Both the position numbers and the translations under genes were made by a program. The notes beneath the pieces are model-generated. The model had not been told where the DNA came from and did not search any database. It saw only the letters and a list, made by a program, of their open reading frames with translations. From assembly GCA_033060915.1 (NCBI GenBank), contig CM065377.1, positions 59,486,683 through 59,550,682 on the forward strand: DNA of 64,000 bases, read 5' to 3'. Positions within the stretch are counted from its first letter, which is position 1, and every line of letters starts with the position of its first letter. This document shows, in pieces, positions 36,656-48,860 of the stretch. This stretch comes from Euryodendron excelsum (lineage: Eukaryota > Streptophyta > Magnoliopsida > Ericales > Pentaphylacaceae).

Positions 36656-38756
36656 TGTTGACTCAAGGTTGATTTCCATGTTGATTTTGATGATAACAAA
36701 ACCATGTGGTTATTATCTAATAATTTCAATTGAGTATGTAGGTTAGATTATAATCATGTGATAACAAGAAAATAATTAAGCTAATCGGTTGTGTATCCAA
36801 CAAGAAGATTACTTAAGTAATCTTATTCTTGAAAAAATTGAAGATGCTTAAGAAATTCAATAAGTATTAAAAAGAAGGATGCAAGCTCTGGAATTCTATC
36901 ATACTGATTAATAGAAGAACTTGAAGATTGATAGAGGAATATATTGGATTAATTATGTTTCAAAGAAACTAAAGATCTTATGAGAATTCAAGAATTTATT
37001 CACTATGAATACCCTTGATTCTTATGGCTATATCAATTCACCGAAGCATCAATTGCATAAGAAAGGGGGAACAAAAATTTGTATGCATTGAGGTATAAAA
37101 CACAAAAGAAGAGGGAACAAGTTTTTGTTTCAATAAGTTTATGCTTGTCACAATGGAATATATTAAAGAATCAAGAATGATGGAAGGATGATGAGCATGA
37201 TGGGTTGACACATTCAACAAGCTCATGCATTACAAGTCTTGAAAGTTTGAATATAAACTTGAAAGTATAAAAAGATTGAAGGTGTTCAAAGGAGTCAAGA
37301 TTCAAGCAAAGTTAAAGATCACAAGTTCCATTTAAGATTTGATGAAGACGTGGAAGAATGAATGATTGAAAGTATTCTTGAAGATTCACATGTTTTGAAG
37401 AAGACCTTTCAAGCTTTAGAAGTCTCAAATTGTTGATTGTTGAAGAGCTTGAAGAGGTTTGTTATATTGATTAAAGAATCTTATAAGAAATCAAGTTGGT
37501 AAAGATTAAGGAAAGATATTAAAGATGTTCAAAGAAAAATAGAAGATCAGTTGAAGAAAGAAGATCTCAAGTCTTAGCAGCTCTCTTGAAGATTTTGAAG
37601 AAGACTTAGATCAATGGAAGATGTGATGTTGATTAAATGACTCTATAAGTAATCAAAATGGAGTGAATTCATCTAGAAGAGATTGAAGGCATTCTTGAAG
37701 TCAACATACCTTGAAGAAATGTTTTCAAGCCTTAGAAAACTTGTTTGGATGACCCGTGAAGAACTTGAAAACAATGGAGAAGATTGGACAAAATCTGCAA
37801 AAATTAAGTTTTCTGGGCTGATGTGTCAACACATGGATTTGAGGTGTCGACACATGAAAACAGTGACCAAAATCTGAAGAATGGATGGTCATGTGTTGAC
37901 ATATGAAAGTCAGATGTCGACATATGGAGACAGTGAACAAAATCTGAAAAATGCAAACTTGATGTGTTGACACATGAAGTCAAGTGTAGACACCTAGGCT
38001 CCTACGACTATATTTTTGACCGATATAATAATGCGTTCTTGCATCAAAGGGTCTTCCATCTACCACTAATGGCCATAATCAATTCAAAGCTATATATAGA
38101 AGATCCCCAACCCATATATGATAAGAAGAACATAAGATCAAGGGCTAGAAAGTAATATTTAATCTTCTACATCTTATACTATGTTTTTATTCTTTTTTGG
38201 GGGGGGGGGGGGTTCTTGAGTAGCTGCAAATTTTGTTATCTACTCTTTGAGAGAGAGTTTTTAATTGTACAACCTTCATCTATTGTTAGGTGAGTTTGTA
38301 AACTTGTGAGTTTGAGTGTAGCTTGGGAAAAACATTAGTAAGTTTGAGAGAAGTTTGGACAAAATCTCTTGTAAGTTTGAGAGACGCTTAGTCAAAATCT
38401 CTTAAGTTCTGAGAGCTTGGGAAAGAGCTCTTGTAAGAAGTGAGTTTGGCACTTGGAGCAAAACTAGCAATTGTGTAAGGGACTTTACATAGTGGAATAC
38501 CTTTGAGAGGATCGATGAAGAGATGACGTAGGTAAGGTTAGCCGAATCTCTGTAAATCTGGTGTTGTTCATTTCTTGCTCCATTTTTCCTCCTTACTTAC
38601 AATACCTGCTTGCATTGCATTAAATAATTTGGTTGTTTGAGTTATACTTTGATTAGTCACTATTATATTACTCAATCAGTTTTTAATTGTATTATTTGAT
38701 ATAAATTCCATAAAACCTAATTCACCCCCTTTTTGGGTTACATACTTGGGCCAACA
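36656..38756 (+). repeat. 5' LTR of the Copia element
   Basis: TGTTGAC…CCAACA, 2,101 bp. It holds a palindrome cluster (37820-37995), a TATATATA box (38091-38098) and a 14-G run near 38199-38212 that is absent from the 3' LTR. Confidence 0.85.
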
Positions 38757-38812
38757 ATTGATATTAGAGCTAGTGCTCTATTTTATAGGCTTAACATTCT
38801 CAGAGTTGATCC

Positions 38813-40384
38813 ATGGCAACCATAATTGGAAGCTCTCTAAGTGAGCGTCAATCTACTAGTAGACCATCTCTGTTCAATGGAACCAATTACAATTATTGGA
38901 AGAACCCTATGAGAATCTATATTCAATCTGTAGATTATGACTTATGGAAGATTATTTTAAATGGTCCTAAGATCCTTACCAAAACAATAGAAACAATGGT
39001 TGTTATCAAACCAGAAAATGAATGGGATGAAGCTAATTTATGGATCATGCAGATGAATGTTAAGGCTATGAATTTATTATATTGTGCATTAGTTGCTGTA
39101 GAATTTAATAGAATATCTTCTTGTGAATCTTCTAAAGAAATATGAGATAAATTAGAGGTTACTTATGAAGATACTAACCAAGTTAAAGAATCTAAGATCA
39201 ACATTTTTGTGCATAATTATGAAATGTAAAGAATGTTATCAGGAGAATCCATTACTAAAATGTTTATACGATTTACTGATATTATTAATGAATTAAAATA
39301 TCTTGGAAAGATCTATTCTAATAGTAAGCAGATGAGAAAGATTCTTAGAATTTTGCCAAGGATTTCGGAAGCTAAGGTAACTGCTATACAAGAAGCAAAT
39401 GATCTCAACACTTTGCCACTTGAGGAATTACTTAGTTCACTCATGACATATTAGCTTACCCAAAGACAGAATGTTCAAAAAGATGATAAGAAGAAGAAGA
39501 AGATCATTGCATTTAAGTCTACACCTGCTGAAAATGAATCTGATAGTGATGAAGAAAATGAAGAAGAACTTGCTATGCTTATAAGGAAGTTCAAGAAATT
39601 CATGAAAAGAAAATGGAGAAGAGAAACAAAGCACAAACACAAAGGAGAATCCAGTAACGAGGATTCAACCATTATCTGCTTCAAATGTAACAAGCCTGGA
39701 CATTTCAAGTCTGAATGTCCACAACTTGAAAAGAGATGGAAGAAGGGAAAATGAGCAAAGGTTCTAGTTGCAAAATGGAGTGAAAGTGCAGATTCAAGCT
39801 CTGATGAATCTGAAACTCATGAGGTAACCAACCTATGTCTTGTGGCACATGAAGAAGAAAATAAGGTAACAAATTCTGATTTTACTTTTGAAGAATTACA
39901 AGATGCTTTTGATGACTTACTTGCTGAATTTAAAAAGATAGGCATAAAAAACAATTTTCTAAAAAAGATGGTATCTGCTCTCATTAAGGAAATTAAAGAT
40001 TTACAAAATGAAAATGATGTTTTGAAAAAGAAAAATTCTGTGTTGAAAAAAAAGTCAATGATTTAGAAAAATTTCTTTCGAAATATGTTGATGCAAAAGA
40101 AAAACTTGATGCAATGCCTTGTAAACAAAAATGCTGTCTTGAGAAAGCTGGCCTTAGATGCAATCCGTTTAAAAAGAGGAAGTTTTCAAAAACAAAGTTT
40201 GTATCTCATAGTGGAAAATCTTATATTACTTGTTTTTATTGTCAAAAGAGAGGTCACACAGCATATCAATGTTTTTTTTATGAACAAGTCTCAAATAATT
40301 AAGAAGATTTTGGTTCCGAAAGAAACATTGAATACTAACCTCCAAGGACCCAACATGATGTGGGTACCGAAGAAGAAAATTTGA
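38813..40384 (+). pseudogene. Broken gag of the Copia element
   Basis: The frame starts at the ATG at 38813 and carries UBN2/DUF4219-type gag features (NGTNYNYWK, KVTAIQEANDLNTLPLEELL). It is interrupted by in-frame stops near 39142-39144, 39226-39228, 39452-39454 and 39752-39754, and the later part changes frame. Zinc knuckle 1, CFKCNKPGHFKSEC (CX2CX4HX4C), is at 39678-39719. A lysine/glutamate-rich coiled-coil-like segment follows, and zinc knuckle 2, CFYCQKRGHTAYQC, is at 40231-40272. The end MWVPKKK is where Copia gag normally passes into protease. Confidence 0.75.
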
Positions 40385-42578
40385 ATTGCTTTCATTGTAG
40401 GATTGCCTACAATCCAATCCAAATTCAAAAAGGATTGTTGGCATTTGGAGAGTGATTTCTCAAGAATATTAGTCGCATTGTAATCCAAAAAAGAATTATT
40501 TAAGTACATCAAGCACTTACTGTAAAGGTTTAATGTGGGGAACTCAAGTCTATTAAGTAATCTCATAGCTACATCAACCAAGTACGATGGCAATAAAAAG
40601 GTACTCCTTTTGATACTAAACTTTATAGAAGTATGTTTGATTGTTTATTTTACTTAACCATATATTACATTTGGTGAGTGTATGTTTGAAAAATTTCATG
40701 GTAATCATAAATAATCTTACATTATGGGTGTTATGAGTATTAGGTATATGTAATTCTTTAATTTGATTGATTTTGATGATATATATGCTATGTATTTCAT
40801 GTTGAGCATGAATAATCCATTATCTGGAGTGCTTATATTACTATATACATTTAATAATGTATATGAATCTTTTGAAATTGATTATATGTTTATTTGCTGC
40901 ATTTCATGCCATTCAAAAATTCATTTTTGCATTTCACGAGAAAAAGGGTCGAATCATGCCCTCAAATAGTCGACCCTTGCGCAGGATCATAAAAGTGTTT
41001 GAATCTTATTCACACTAATATGTACATAAATTTTGCATAGATTTCAATCTCCATTGTTAACCAATTTTTATCAGTTATATTTTCAAACACAAAGAATGAT
41101 TTTTCTTTTTTATCTACCTATTCAAATTTCTCACAACAACCATTGCATACCAGAAAATTTTTTCCCATTGTGTTTTATAAACCTCAATGGCTCTAAAATT
41201 AGTGGGAAAAGGATGAATGAATCCTCAAAGGCTGCAAAGAAGAGAAAAGAAAAAGAGGTCATTAACGAAGAAAATGATTGGCTGGAAATTGATCCATATT
41301 TTGAGAAGATATATGCAAATGCAAGGTCATTTTGGCAACATATATATTGATCCATACGGCTGAAACTAAGAAGATCTCGCTTATAAAAATAATCTTGCCA
41401 AAGATCTTTTAAACTCTTGAGAATGGATTTTGAAAGAGGAAGTGAAGAAGAAAATGATGTCAAGGACCGATGAGTATAATCAGTCTACGATAAAGAGATT
41501 GAGCTATTAGTTGAATGAAGTAACAAATGTTTGATTTTTGAAGCAAGAACTGAATATCATTCTGAGGGGGAGGATACTCTCATCAAAGGGAAGTTTTAAA
41601 GCAAGAAAAGAAATTTCAAGAGTTGCAAAGCAAATTCTTTCCATGATGATAACTTCTGAAAATGAGCAAATAGTTGTTCTAATGAGCCTGATGAAGGAGC
41701 TAAAGGACTATCAAGAGAAAATGTTCATTTAATTAAACTTCACAATGGAATCACAAGTCTGATGGATAACAAAGCGATGAAGATGAACAAAAAAATTGTG
41801 GTACCCAGTAACAAGATGAAAGAGGAGATTAGGAGAACTTTTAATGTGAACTATACTCCAGCAAAGATGAACTCAAGCAGCAGAAAGAAAAGACTATTTT
41901 TGATAAGGAGATACTTGCTGAAATTCAGCCAGTCATTCCTACTCAAATCCCTCTAACTTTTACTCCCAAAACATCTCTAAAGCCAAGCCAATACTCTTCT
42001 GAACCAAAAACCCCCATCTACATGATTTTCAATGGCATTACATTGTTGTATTTTAAATTTGCTGATTGCATGAGTTATATGTGCCTAGATAACTATCATT
42101 GATTTTGATGGCTTAATGCCTTGAATGCTTGATTGATTGTTACACTTAAAATAGTTAAAATTCTATTTTAATATTTTTGCTATTGTACCTATCATAAATT
42201 TTTCATAAATTCTTTTTGATAAAAAGGGAGAGAACTATTGTATGCCATAATAAGGAAAAATCCTCTATTAAGGGGAAGAGATAATCTATATGAAAAAGGG
42301 GGAGGAAATTTAAAATATGAATAAATGTTTTCTATTCTAAATTTGCATTATATTTTGTTGTTCCTTTTTGATTGATTGACAAAAAGGGAGAGAGATATTC
42401 CACGAAAAGATATGAAAATATATGAATAGTATGTGTAAAGAGTATTTTAATTTTGAAGTAGTAAGGGGGAGCCTTACAATAAGCATGTGGCTTTAAATTC
42501 TTTAATCCTTATATTTCATTATATTAAGCCTAATTGCATATATTTCTAAGGTTTTGTCATCATCAAAAAGGGAGAGAC
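40385..42578 (+). other. Decayed protease start and 3' leader of the Copia element
   Basis: A remnant WHLES near 40438-40452 stands where the Copia protease motif WxLDSG is expected, so the catalytic Asp appears replaced or shifted, and stops follow. From about 40620 no pol domain can be seen. A lysine-rich frame at 41200-41960 is of unknown origin. Repeated AAAAAGGGAGAG purine tracts lie at about 42225, 42380 and 42567. Confidence 0.55.
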
Positions 42579-44633
42579 TGTTGACTTAAGGTTGATCCTC
42601 ATGTTGATTTTGATGATAACAAAACCATGTGGTTGTTATCTAATGATTTCAATTGAGTGTGTAGGTTATATTATAATTATGTGATAATAAGAAAATAATT
42701 GAACTAATCGGTTATGTATCCAACAAGAAGATTACTTAGGTAATCTTATTCTTGAAGAGATTGAAGATGCTCAAGAAATTCAACAAGAATTAAAAAGAAG
42801 GATGCGAGCTCTGAAATTCTATTATGGTGATTGATAAAAGAACTTGAAGATTGATAGAGGAATATATTAGATTAATTATGTTTCAAAGTAACTAAAGATT
42901 TTATGAGAATTCAAGAATTTATTCACTATGAAGACCCTGGATCCTCATGGCCATATCAATCCACCGAAGCGTCAATTGCATAAGAAAGGGGGAGCAAAAG
43001 TTCGTACGCATTGAGGCATAAAGCACAAAAGAAAGGGTGAGCAAGTTTTTGTTTCAATAAGTTTATGCTTGTCACAATGGAAGATATTAAAGAATAAAAA
43101 ATGACAGAAGGGTGATGAGTATGATGGGTTGACACATTCAACAAACTCATACATTACAAGTCTTGAAAGTTTGAATATAAACTTGGAAGTATGAAGAGAT
43201 TGAAGGTGTTCAAAAGAGTCAAGATTCAAGCAAAGTTAAAGATCACAAGTTCCATTGAAGATTTGATGAAGACGTGGAAGAATGAATGATTGAAAATATT
43301 CTTGAAGATTCACATGTTTTGAAAAAGACCTTTCAAGCTTTAGAAGTCTTAAATTGATGATTCTTAAAGAGCTTGAAGATGTTTGTTATATTGATTGAAA
43401 AATCCTAAAAGAAATTAAGTTGATAAAGATCAAGTAAAGATATTAAAGATGTTTAAAGAAAAATAGAAGATCAGTTAAAGAAAAGAGATCTCAAGTCTTG
43501 GAAGCTCTCATGAAGATTTTGAAGAAGACTTAGATCAATGAAAAAAGTGATGTTGATTGAAGAACTCTACAAGTAATCAAAATGGAGTGAATTCATCTAG
43601 AAAAAATTGAAGGGGTTCTTGAAGTCAACATACCTTGAAGAAGTGTTTTCAAGCATTAGAAAACTTATTTGGATGACTCTTGAAAAACTTGAAAACAATG
43701 GAGAAGATTGGCCAAAATCTGTAAAAATTAGTTTTCTGGGTTGATGTGTCAACACATGGATTTGAGGTGTTGACACATGAAGATAGTGACCAAAATCTAA
43801 AGAATGGCTGGTCATGTGTCGGCGCATGAAAGTCAGGTGTTGACACATGGAGGCAGTGAACAAAATTTGAGAAATACAAATTTGATGTGTCGACACATGA
43901 AGTCAAGTGTCGATACCTAGGCTCCAACTGCTATATTTTTGACCGTTATAACAATGCAATCATGCATCAAATAGTCTCCATCTACCACTAACAGCCATAA
44001 TCAACTCAAGGTTATATAGAAAATCCCCAACCCATAAATGATAAGAAGAACATAAGATCAAGGGCTAGAAAGTGAGATTTAATCTTCTACATTTTATACT
44101 ATGTTTTTTATTCATTTGGGGTCTCGAGTGAGGAGCAAATTTGCTTATCTACTCTTTGAGAGAGAGTTATTGATTGTATAACTTTCATCTATTGTTGGGT
44201 GGGTTTGTAAACTTGTGAGTTTGAATGTAGTTTGGAAAAAACACTGGTAAGTTTAAGAGAAGCTTGGTCAACATCTCTTGGGTTTTAAGAGCTTGGGAAA
44301 GAGCTCTTATAAGAAGTGAGCTGGGTACTTGGAGCAAAACTAGTAACTGTGTAAGGGACTTTACATAGTGAAATACCTTCGAGAGGATCGAGGAAGAGAT
44401 GACATAGGTAAGGTTGGCCGAACTTCTGTAAATCTAGTGTTGTTCATTTCTTACTCTATTTTTTCTCCTTACTTACAATACCTGCTTGCATTGCATTATA
44501 TAATTTATTTGTTTGAGTTATACTTTGATTAATCATTGTTATATTACTCAATAAGTTTTTAATTGCATTGTTTGATATAAAATCTATAAAATTCAATTCA
44601 CCCCTCCTCTTAGGTTACCTACTCGGACCAACA
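42579..44633 (+). repeat. 3' LTR of the Copia element
   Basis: 2,055 bp, TGTTGAC…CCAACA. It carries the matching palindrome cluster (43744-43918) and a TATATA box near 44013. Confidence 0.85.
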
Positions 44634-45541
44634 AATGATTGGAGGCGTGGTTGATAGGCGTGTATGTAACATTACTCTTGAACAAAATAGTAGCAAGATC
44701 CAAAAGGTAAGCTTAATTTCTCAGGGAAAATCAGCCTGTTAAGACACAAGCTAGCTCAGACAACTTGTTAGAAAAAAAAAAAAAATCAGCCTGTTAAGAG
44801 TCTAGACAAGTTAGAGCTTTCCTTTATTTTGTTTGAAAGTAGTTGTCTAATACCATGCAAATCACAAACATTGCATGTCTATATACATCAAAATAAACCT
44901 TATTTGCAGCTGTTTTTTGGTTTAAACAATAGTTATGAAGAAACTCTCATCAAGAAAATAAACTCGTTTTCTCATAAACTTGTTTGAGGAATGGAGATGG
45001 AACTCATAAATTTAAAAAAAAAAATTCAAGCTAAAGTTCTAGTTTGGTGAAACTTAAGAGAAATTCTTAAAAAGTACTATGAAAACTATCTAGAAAGTGT
45101 ACTTATCATAATTTTTACAACTTTGTTATGATTGCAAATTCAGTTTCAATAATAATGTATAACTGTTCTAATAAGTTTCTATAGATATTGCATGACATTA
45201 GTGTTTTAATTAATCATATATGTATTCTAGAACTTTGTATCGTTATTTTTAATGCTCTTAATTTCATTTTAACCTTATTCAATCTTATATCACCTTGTTT
45301 TTCTATTTTTCAAAAATATCTTAAAGTATTCATGTTTTCAACTTTTGTTTTTTTTATATTTTTTTTAATACATCAAAAAATATTACATTAAAAAAGGCCT
45401 AAATCAGAAAGTGAATCAAGAGAATCAAGAAAAAGAGAATTAAACCCTTAACCTTATTAAGAAAAACCAAGATTCAGGCCAGCTAGGCAATCCTCGTTGG
45501 CTATTGTTTTTCTTATTTACAACTATGATTTGCATGCTTTC
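44634..45541. other. AT-rich intergenic DNA, nothing recognised
   Basis: No gene, repeat pair or known element could be supported. Short frames such as one at 45188-45391 are low-complexity hydrophobic translations. Confidence 0.5.
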
Positions 45542-46100
45542 AATGTAGTGTGAACTACAATTAATTCAAAGTGGGGTAAACATTTTTTAAAGTTAGACAT
45601 CAGAGATTCAGAGCAATGTGAACGGTTTACAAGTTGAGAGTCAAAAGTCAGAAACTTTTTATGTGTCATCTTTCTTCTATTATTTTACTATCCCTCGTGA
45701 AACAAGAAGTTTGGTGACTAGAACTAGACATTAGGAAAAAGTTGATGCCAAACTTCTGAAAGTACAATAGTGTCCCTAATCCCTAGCTAATACTACCGAA
45801 ATACCATTCAGTTTATGATGTTAAATGTAGTGTGAATTACAATTAATTCAAAGTGGGGTAAACATTTTTTAAAGTTGACTTCAGAGATTCAGAGCAATGT
45901 GAACGGCTTACAAGTTGAGAGTCAAAAGTTAGAAACTTTCTACATCTTTCTTCTATTATTTTACTATCACTCGTGAAACAAGAAGTTTGGTGACTAGAAC
46001 TAGACATTAGGAAAAAGTTGATGCCAAACTTCTGAAAGTATAGTAGTGTCCCTAATCCCTGGCTAATACTACGGAAATACCATTCAGTTCATGATGTTTG
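45542..46100 (+). repeat. Tandem duplication, 282-bp period
   Basis: Copy 1 (45542-45823) and copy 2 (45824-about 46100) are nearly identical (AATGTAGTGTGAA(C/T)TACAATTAATTC…CGTGAAACAAGAAGTTTGGTGACTAG…ATACCATTCAGTT). A third, partial copy lies at about 48861-49015. Confidence 0.9.
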
Positions 46101-47073
46101 ATTATTAATATTTCTATGCTTCCAAAAAATTGTTCAATATTTAAAAATTTGACGATGTTAACTTCACTCAATGAAAAAATGAGCAATACTTGAGGCTTTG
46201 TCCAACTTATTATTATTGAAAAATGATATATCAGTTGCGATTGATGGTCAGTCGTCGATTGATGGTGGTTACTTCAATTGGGACTCACCAGCTGATGGTG
46301 ACCATATCAGTTTGAACCAATCAACTAATGTTAGGTCAAGACTGATGTGACCACCATCAGCTGACAACTGATCATTCGTCGCGTCTGATGATAATAGTGT
46401 CCATTATTATTTGTCTAGCCTTACCGAGTCAAAGTAAATATTTGACCAAGTCGATTTATTCCACAAGTATTTATGTATCATATGTAAACCACACAAAAAA
46501 AACATGTATCTTTAGGTGATATATAACTCATTTGAGTTACATAAGTAATAATCTCTGATGCTATTGGAAAAATATAAATAAAAAAGGAAGAAAATTAAAA
46601 ATTAAGATATGAATTTTTTTTTTTACTATCTTAGTTCACATATTTTTATTAAAATGCTATTCTTCCATAGTTTTTTTATTTTATTTTTGTTTTATAGAAT
46701 CTTGCAACAGAATAATGTGACAATTGTAATTTTATATTTAAGTAGAATTTTGATGAATTTTTTATTTTAAAGTGATAGGCCGGCAAATCAGCTACATTAG
46801 TTTTTGTAGTTTTTTTGTACAATCTTTCTTAATCATTACTCATATTTTTGAGTCATTCTCTAAGACAAGAAGAACTTTACATCAAGTTTAACTTAAAAAC
46901 TCAAACATGAGTTGACTCAATTCAATGATGGAAAAAACTCAACCTTGAGTTAACTCAATTCAATGATGTTTCAAGCGTACTATGAAAAAAAATTATGAAA
47001 CTTTGTACTAATAAACGAATGATTAATGAGGTTTTGGCTTGCTATGGTCGTAAGAGTGGCATATTTCAAAAAT

Positions 47074-48059
47074 GGGTAAAATATACTTGTCCTCATAATT
47101 TGTATCTTGTGTCAATTTGATCTTTGTAGTACCGATTGTAAAAATTTTACTATTTAATTTTGTATTTAGTTTTTAATTAGTCCAATTGTTGACTACGGTT
47201 AGAGAAATAAAGGGAAATTAAGCATGTGCGGTGCCAATGGTGGCATTGGAGGGCACAATGATATATCCACGTGTTTCCTAATTTTATCTCAAATATGTGT
47301 ATATATATATATATTTATTTGTAAGGTAATGTTATACAACAAAAGCTTCATACAAAATTTTTATACACAATGTTATTTCAAAAGTTAGGCTCAAATTAGG
47401 AGCAGTGTGATAAGAATAGATTTTAAAATAATCCAACATGCTTTATGTACTCTCCATTGACATTTCTCCTAGGTTTTCAGACGTTTTATTGTTATGATTA
47501 ATGGCTAGGAATAAACAAATTTGGTTGGTTTTGTTATTGTCGATCTTGCTAGTTTCAAAATTGTTTTCCACTCTGTTTCCAAACTGGTTCTGGCTTCTCT
47601 GTCGTCTGCCGACTCAACTGCCACTGTCACTCTGCCTATGCAAAGGTCCTTGCCTCATCAATCCTGATTCAGTCACTTATCTCCCTTGAATTGTAATTAC
47701 TTAAGTTACATAAATCCAAGTGAATGGGTAATGTAGAGAGACATGTTTAAACATCTTTCTATATATAGGGAGATAATTATTGGTTTATTGTTTTAGAGAG
47801 AGAAAATAGAAAGAATAAGGGAGATGAAGAAAGAAAAAAGGAGTCGATTGCAGAGGTGGTGACCAGAGTTGTGGGTTTGGGGTTTAGAAAGAGAAACAAC
47901 AGAGAAGGTAAAAAGGCAGCTGGTGTTCACCAATGGAGAAGGTGACTGTGGTGGGCTAAATGGGAAAATGGTGATTGGCCAGTGATGGAGAGAGAGAACA
48001 GAGGACAGAAAAATAAAAACAAAGAAGAGAGAATGAGACAGAGCGTGGTGGGTTTAGTC

Positions 48060-48107
<48 letters not shown>

Positions 48108-48492
48108 CAGGCTGAGAGAAAATGAAAAAAAGGAGAATGAGGCGGTCGACGCTGTGGCAGGTGGATGTGTGGCCGGTCCCAAAACTGGGGTGTGACCGGA
48201 GGAGATGGAGAAGATTATGGCTGGTCGTGCTCGAGTGATGGGTCTATTTTGTTTGGCGAAGAAGAAAAGAGCTAGAGAGAAGAAGAGATAAGAATTCTAC
48301 TATTGCGCCGCTCAAATGTGGCCATGTGCACAACACATGCTCAACGTTCTGTCAATTTCTTTAACAGCAAATTTAAATTGGACCAATTATAAATTAAATG
48401 TAAAATTAAAGAATAAAATTATTGCAACTAGTACTACCGGGACTAAATTGACACATAGAACAAGCTACAAGGACTGCCGGTCTATTTTACCT
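47074..48492. mobile_element. Non-autonomous Mutator-like element (MULE) with long inverted ends
   Basis: The first about 140 bp (GGGTAAAATA…TGTGTCAATTT…GTAGTACC…TTAATTTT…AGTCCAATT) return inverted at 48360-48492 with clear but diverged similarity. Flanks are TTCAAAAAT (47065-47073) and TTTAGAAAT (48493-48501), a 9-bp target duplication with two changes. The paralogous empty site TTCAGAAAT is at 49938-49946. The internal part has a (GA)n tract (48062-48107) and purine-rich DNA that could be captured host DNA. No transposase is seen. Confidence 0.85.
48062..48107. repeat. (GA)n microsatellite inside the MULE
   Basis: An uninterrupted run of about 22 GA units. Confidence 0.95.
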
Positions 48493-48860
48493 TTTAGAAA
48501 TTTTCTTAAACCTGTGTATATTTGGATTTTTCCTAAGCATAAAAAAAAAAATTTATATACTTAGTTATTAGAAAAAGTAAAAGGCAAAAAATATAAAAAA
48601 ATAAAAATTTTAAAAATTTTATTTTATTTTACATATTTATTTATTTTTATTTTTTTACGTTTGAGTTTCAAACATAGCAGAAGAATCGGAGCTAAATTAC
48701 AACCTGTTCAACGTCGGGGTTTCGTACTCAATGAGCCTACGACGCCGAGCAACCAACGCGTGATGGAAAAGTCAAAAACGATGTTGAAACTTGAAACTAT
48801 ACACATTTTCCATGTATACCCATATATATAAAAGTTGGAAATTCTCCTTTTTATGTGTTC

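Larger units (their letters stand above)
36656..44633 (+). mobile_element. Old Copia-type LTR retrotransposon with gag but almost no pol (SIRE/Maximus-like)
   Basis: Two direct LTRs (36656-38756 and 42579-44633) start TGTTGAC and end CCAACA. Right after the 5' LTR is TGATATTAGAGCT, close to the initiator-Met tRNA primer site (TGGTATCAGAGC). Just before the 3' LTR is the purine tract AAAAAGGGAGAGA. The internal part is only about 3.8 kb: a gag-like frame with stop codons, two zinc knuckles and a decayed start of protease. No integrase, reverse transcriptase or RNase H is recognisable. By eye the first 300 bases of the LTRs differ at roughly one base in ten, mostly transitions, so the insertion is old. 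Flanks AATAG and AATGA are only a weak target-duplication candidate. Long LTRs and several AAAAAGGGAGAG tracts (42225, 42380, 42567) fit the SIRE/Maximus lineage, but that assignment is inference. Confidence 0.85.
45824..48830 (+). repeat. Upstream copy of the lipase promoter region (block A, split by a MULE)
   Basis: Block A matches block B (48861-50085) in order: the CGTGAAA…GAAGTTTGG(T/C)GACTAGAAC part, TTAACTTCACTCAATGAAAAAATGAG, CACAAGTATTTAT(G/A)TATCATATGTAAA, ATGTATCTT(T/G)AGGTGATAT, AGAGTGGCATATTTC, then after the MULE TTCAACGTC…CAATGAGCCTA(C/G)GAC…CCAACGCGTG. It has no gene and represents a duplicated 5' flank. Confidence 0.8.

Noticed and set aside
41033..41350. 105-codon frame in the Copia internal region
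   Set aside because: No pol domain or other family is recognisable; left as unexplained internal DNA rather than a gene.
47501..47689. Hydrophobic 62-codon frame resembling a secreted peptide
   Set aside because: It lies inside the MULE, has no conserved features, and the hydrophobic start is expected from T-rich DNA.
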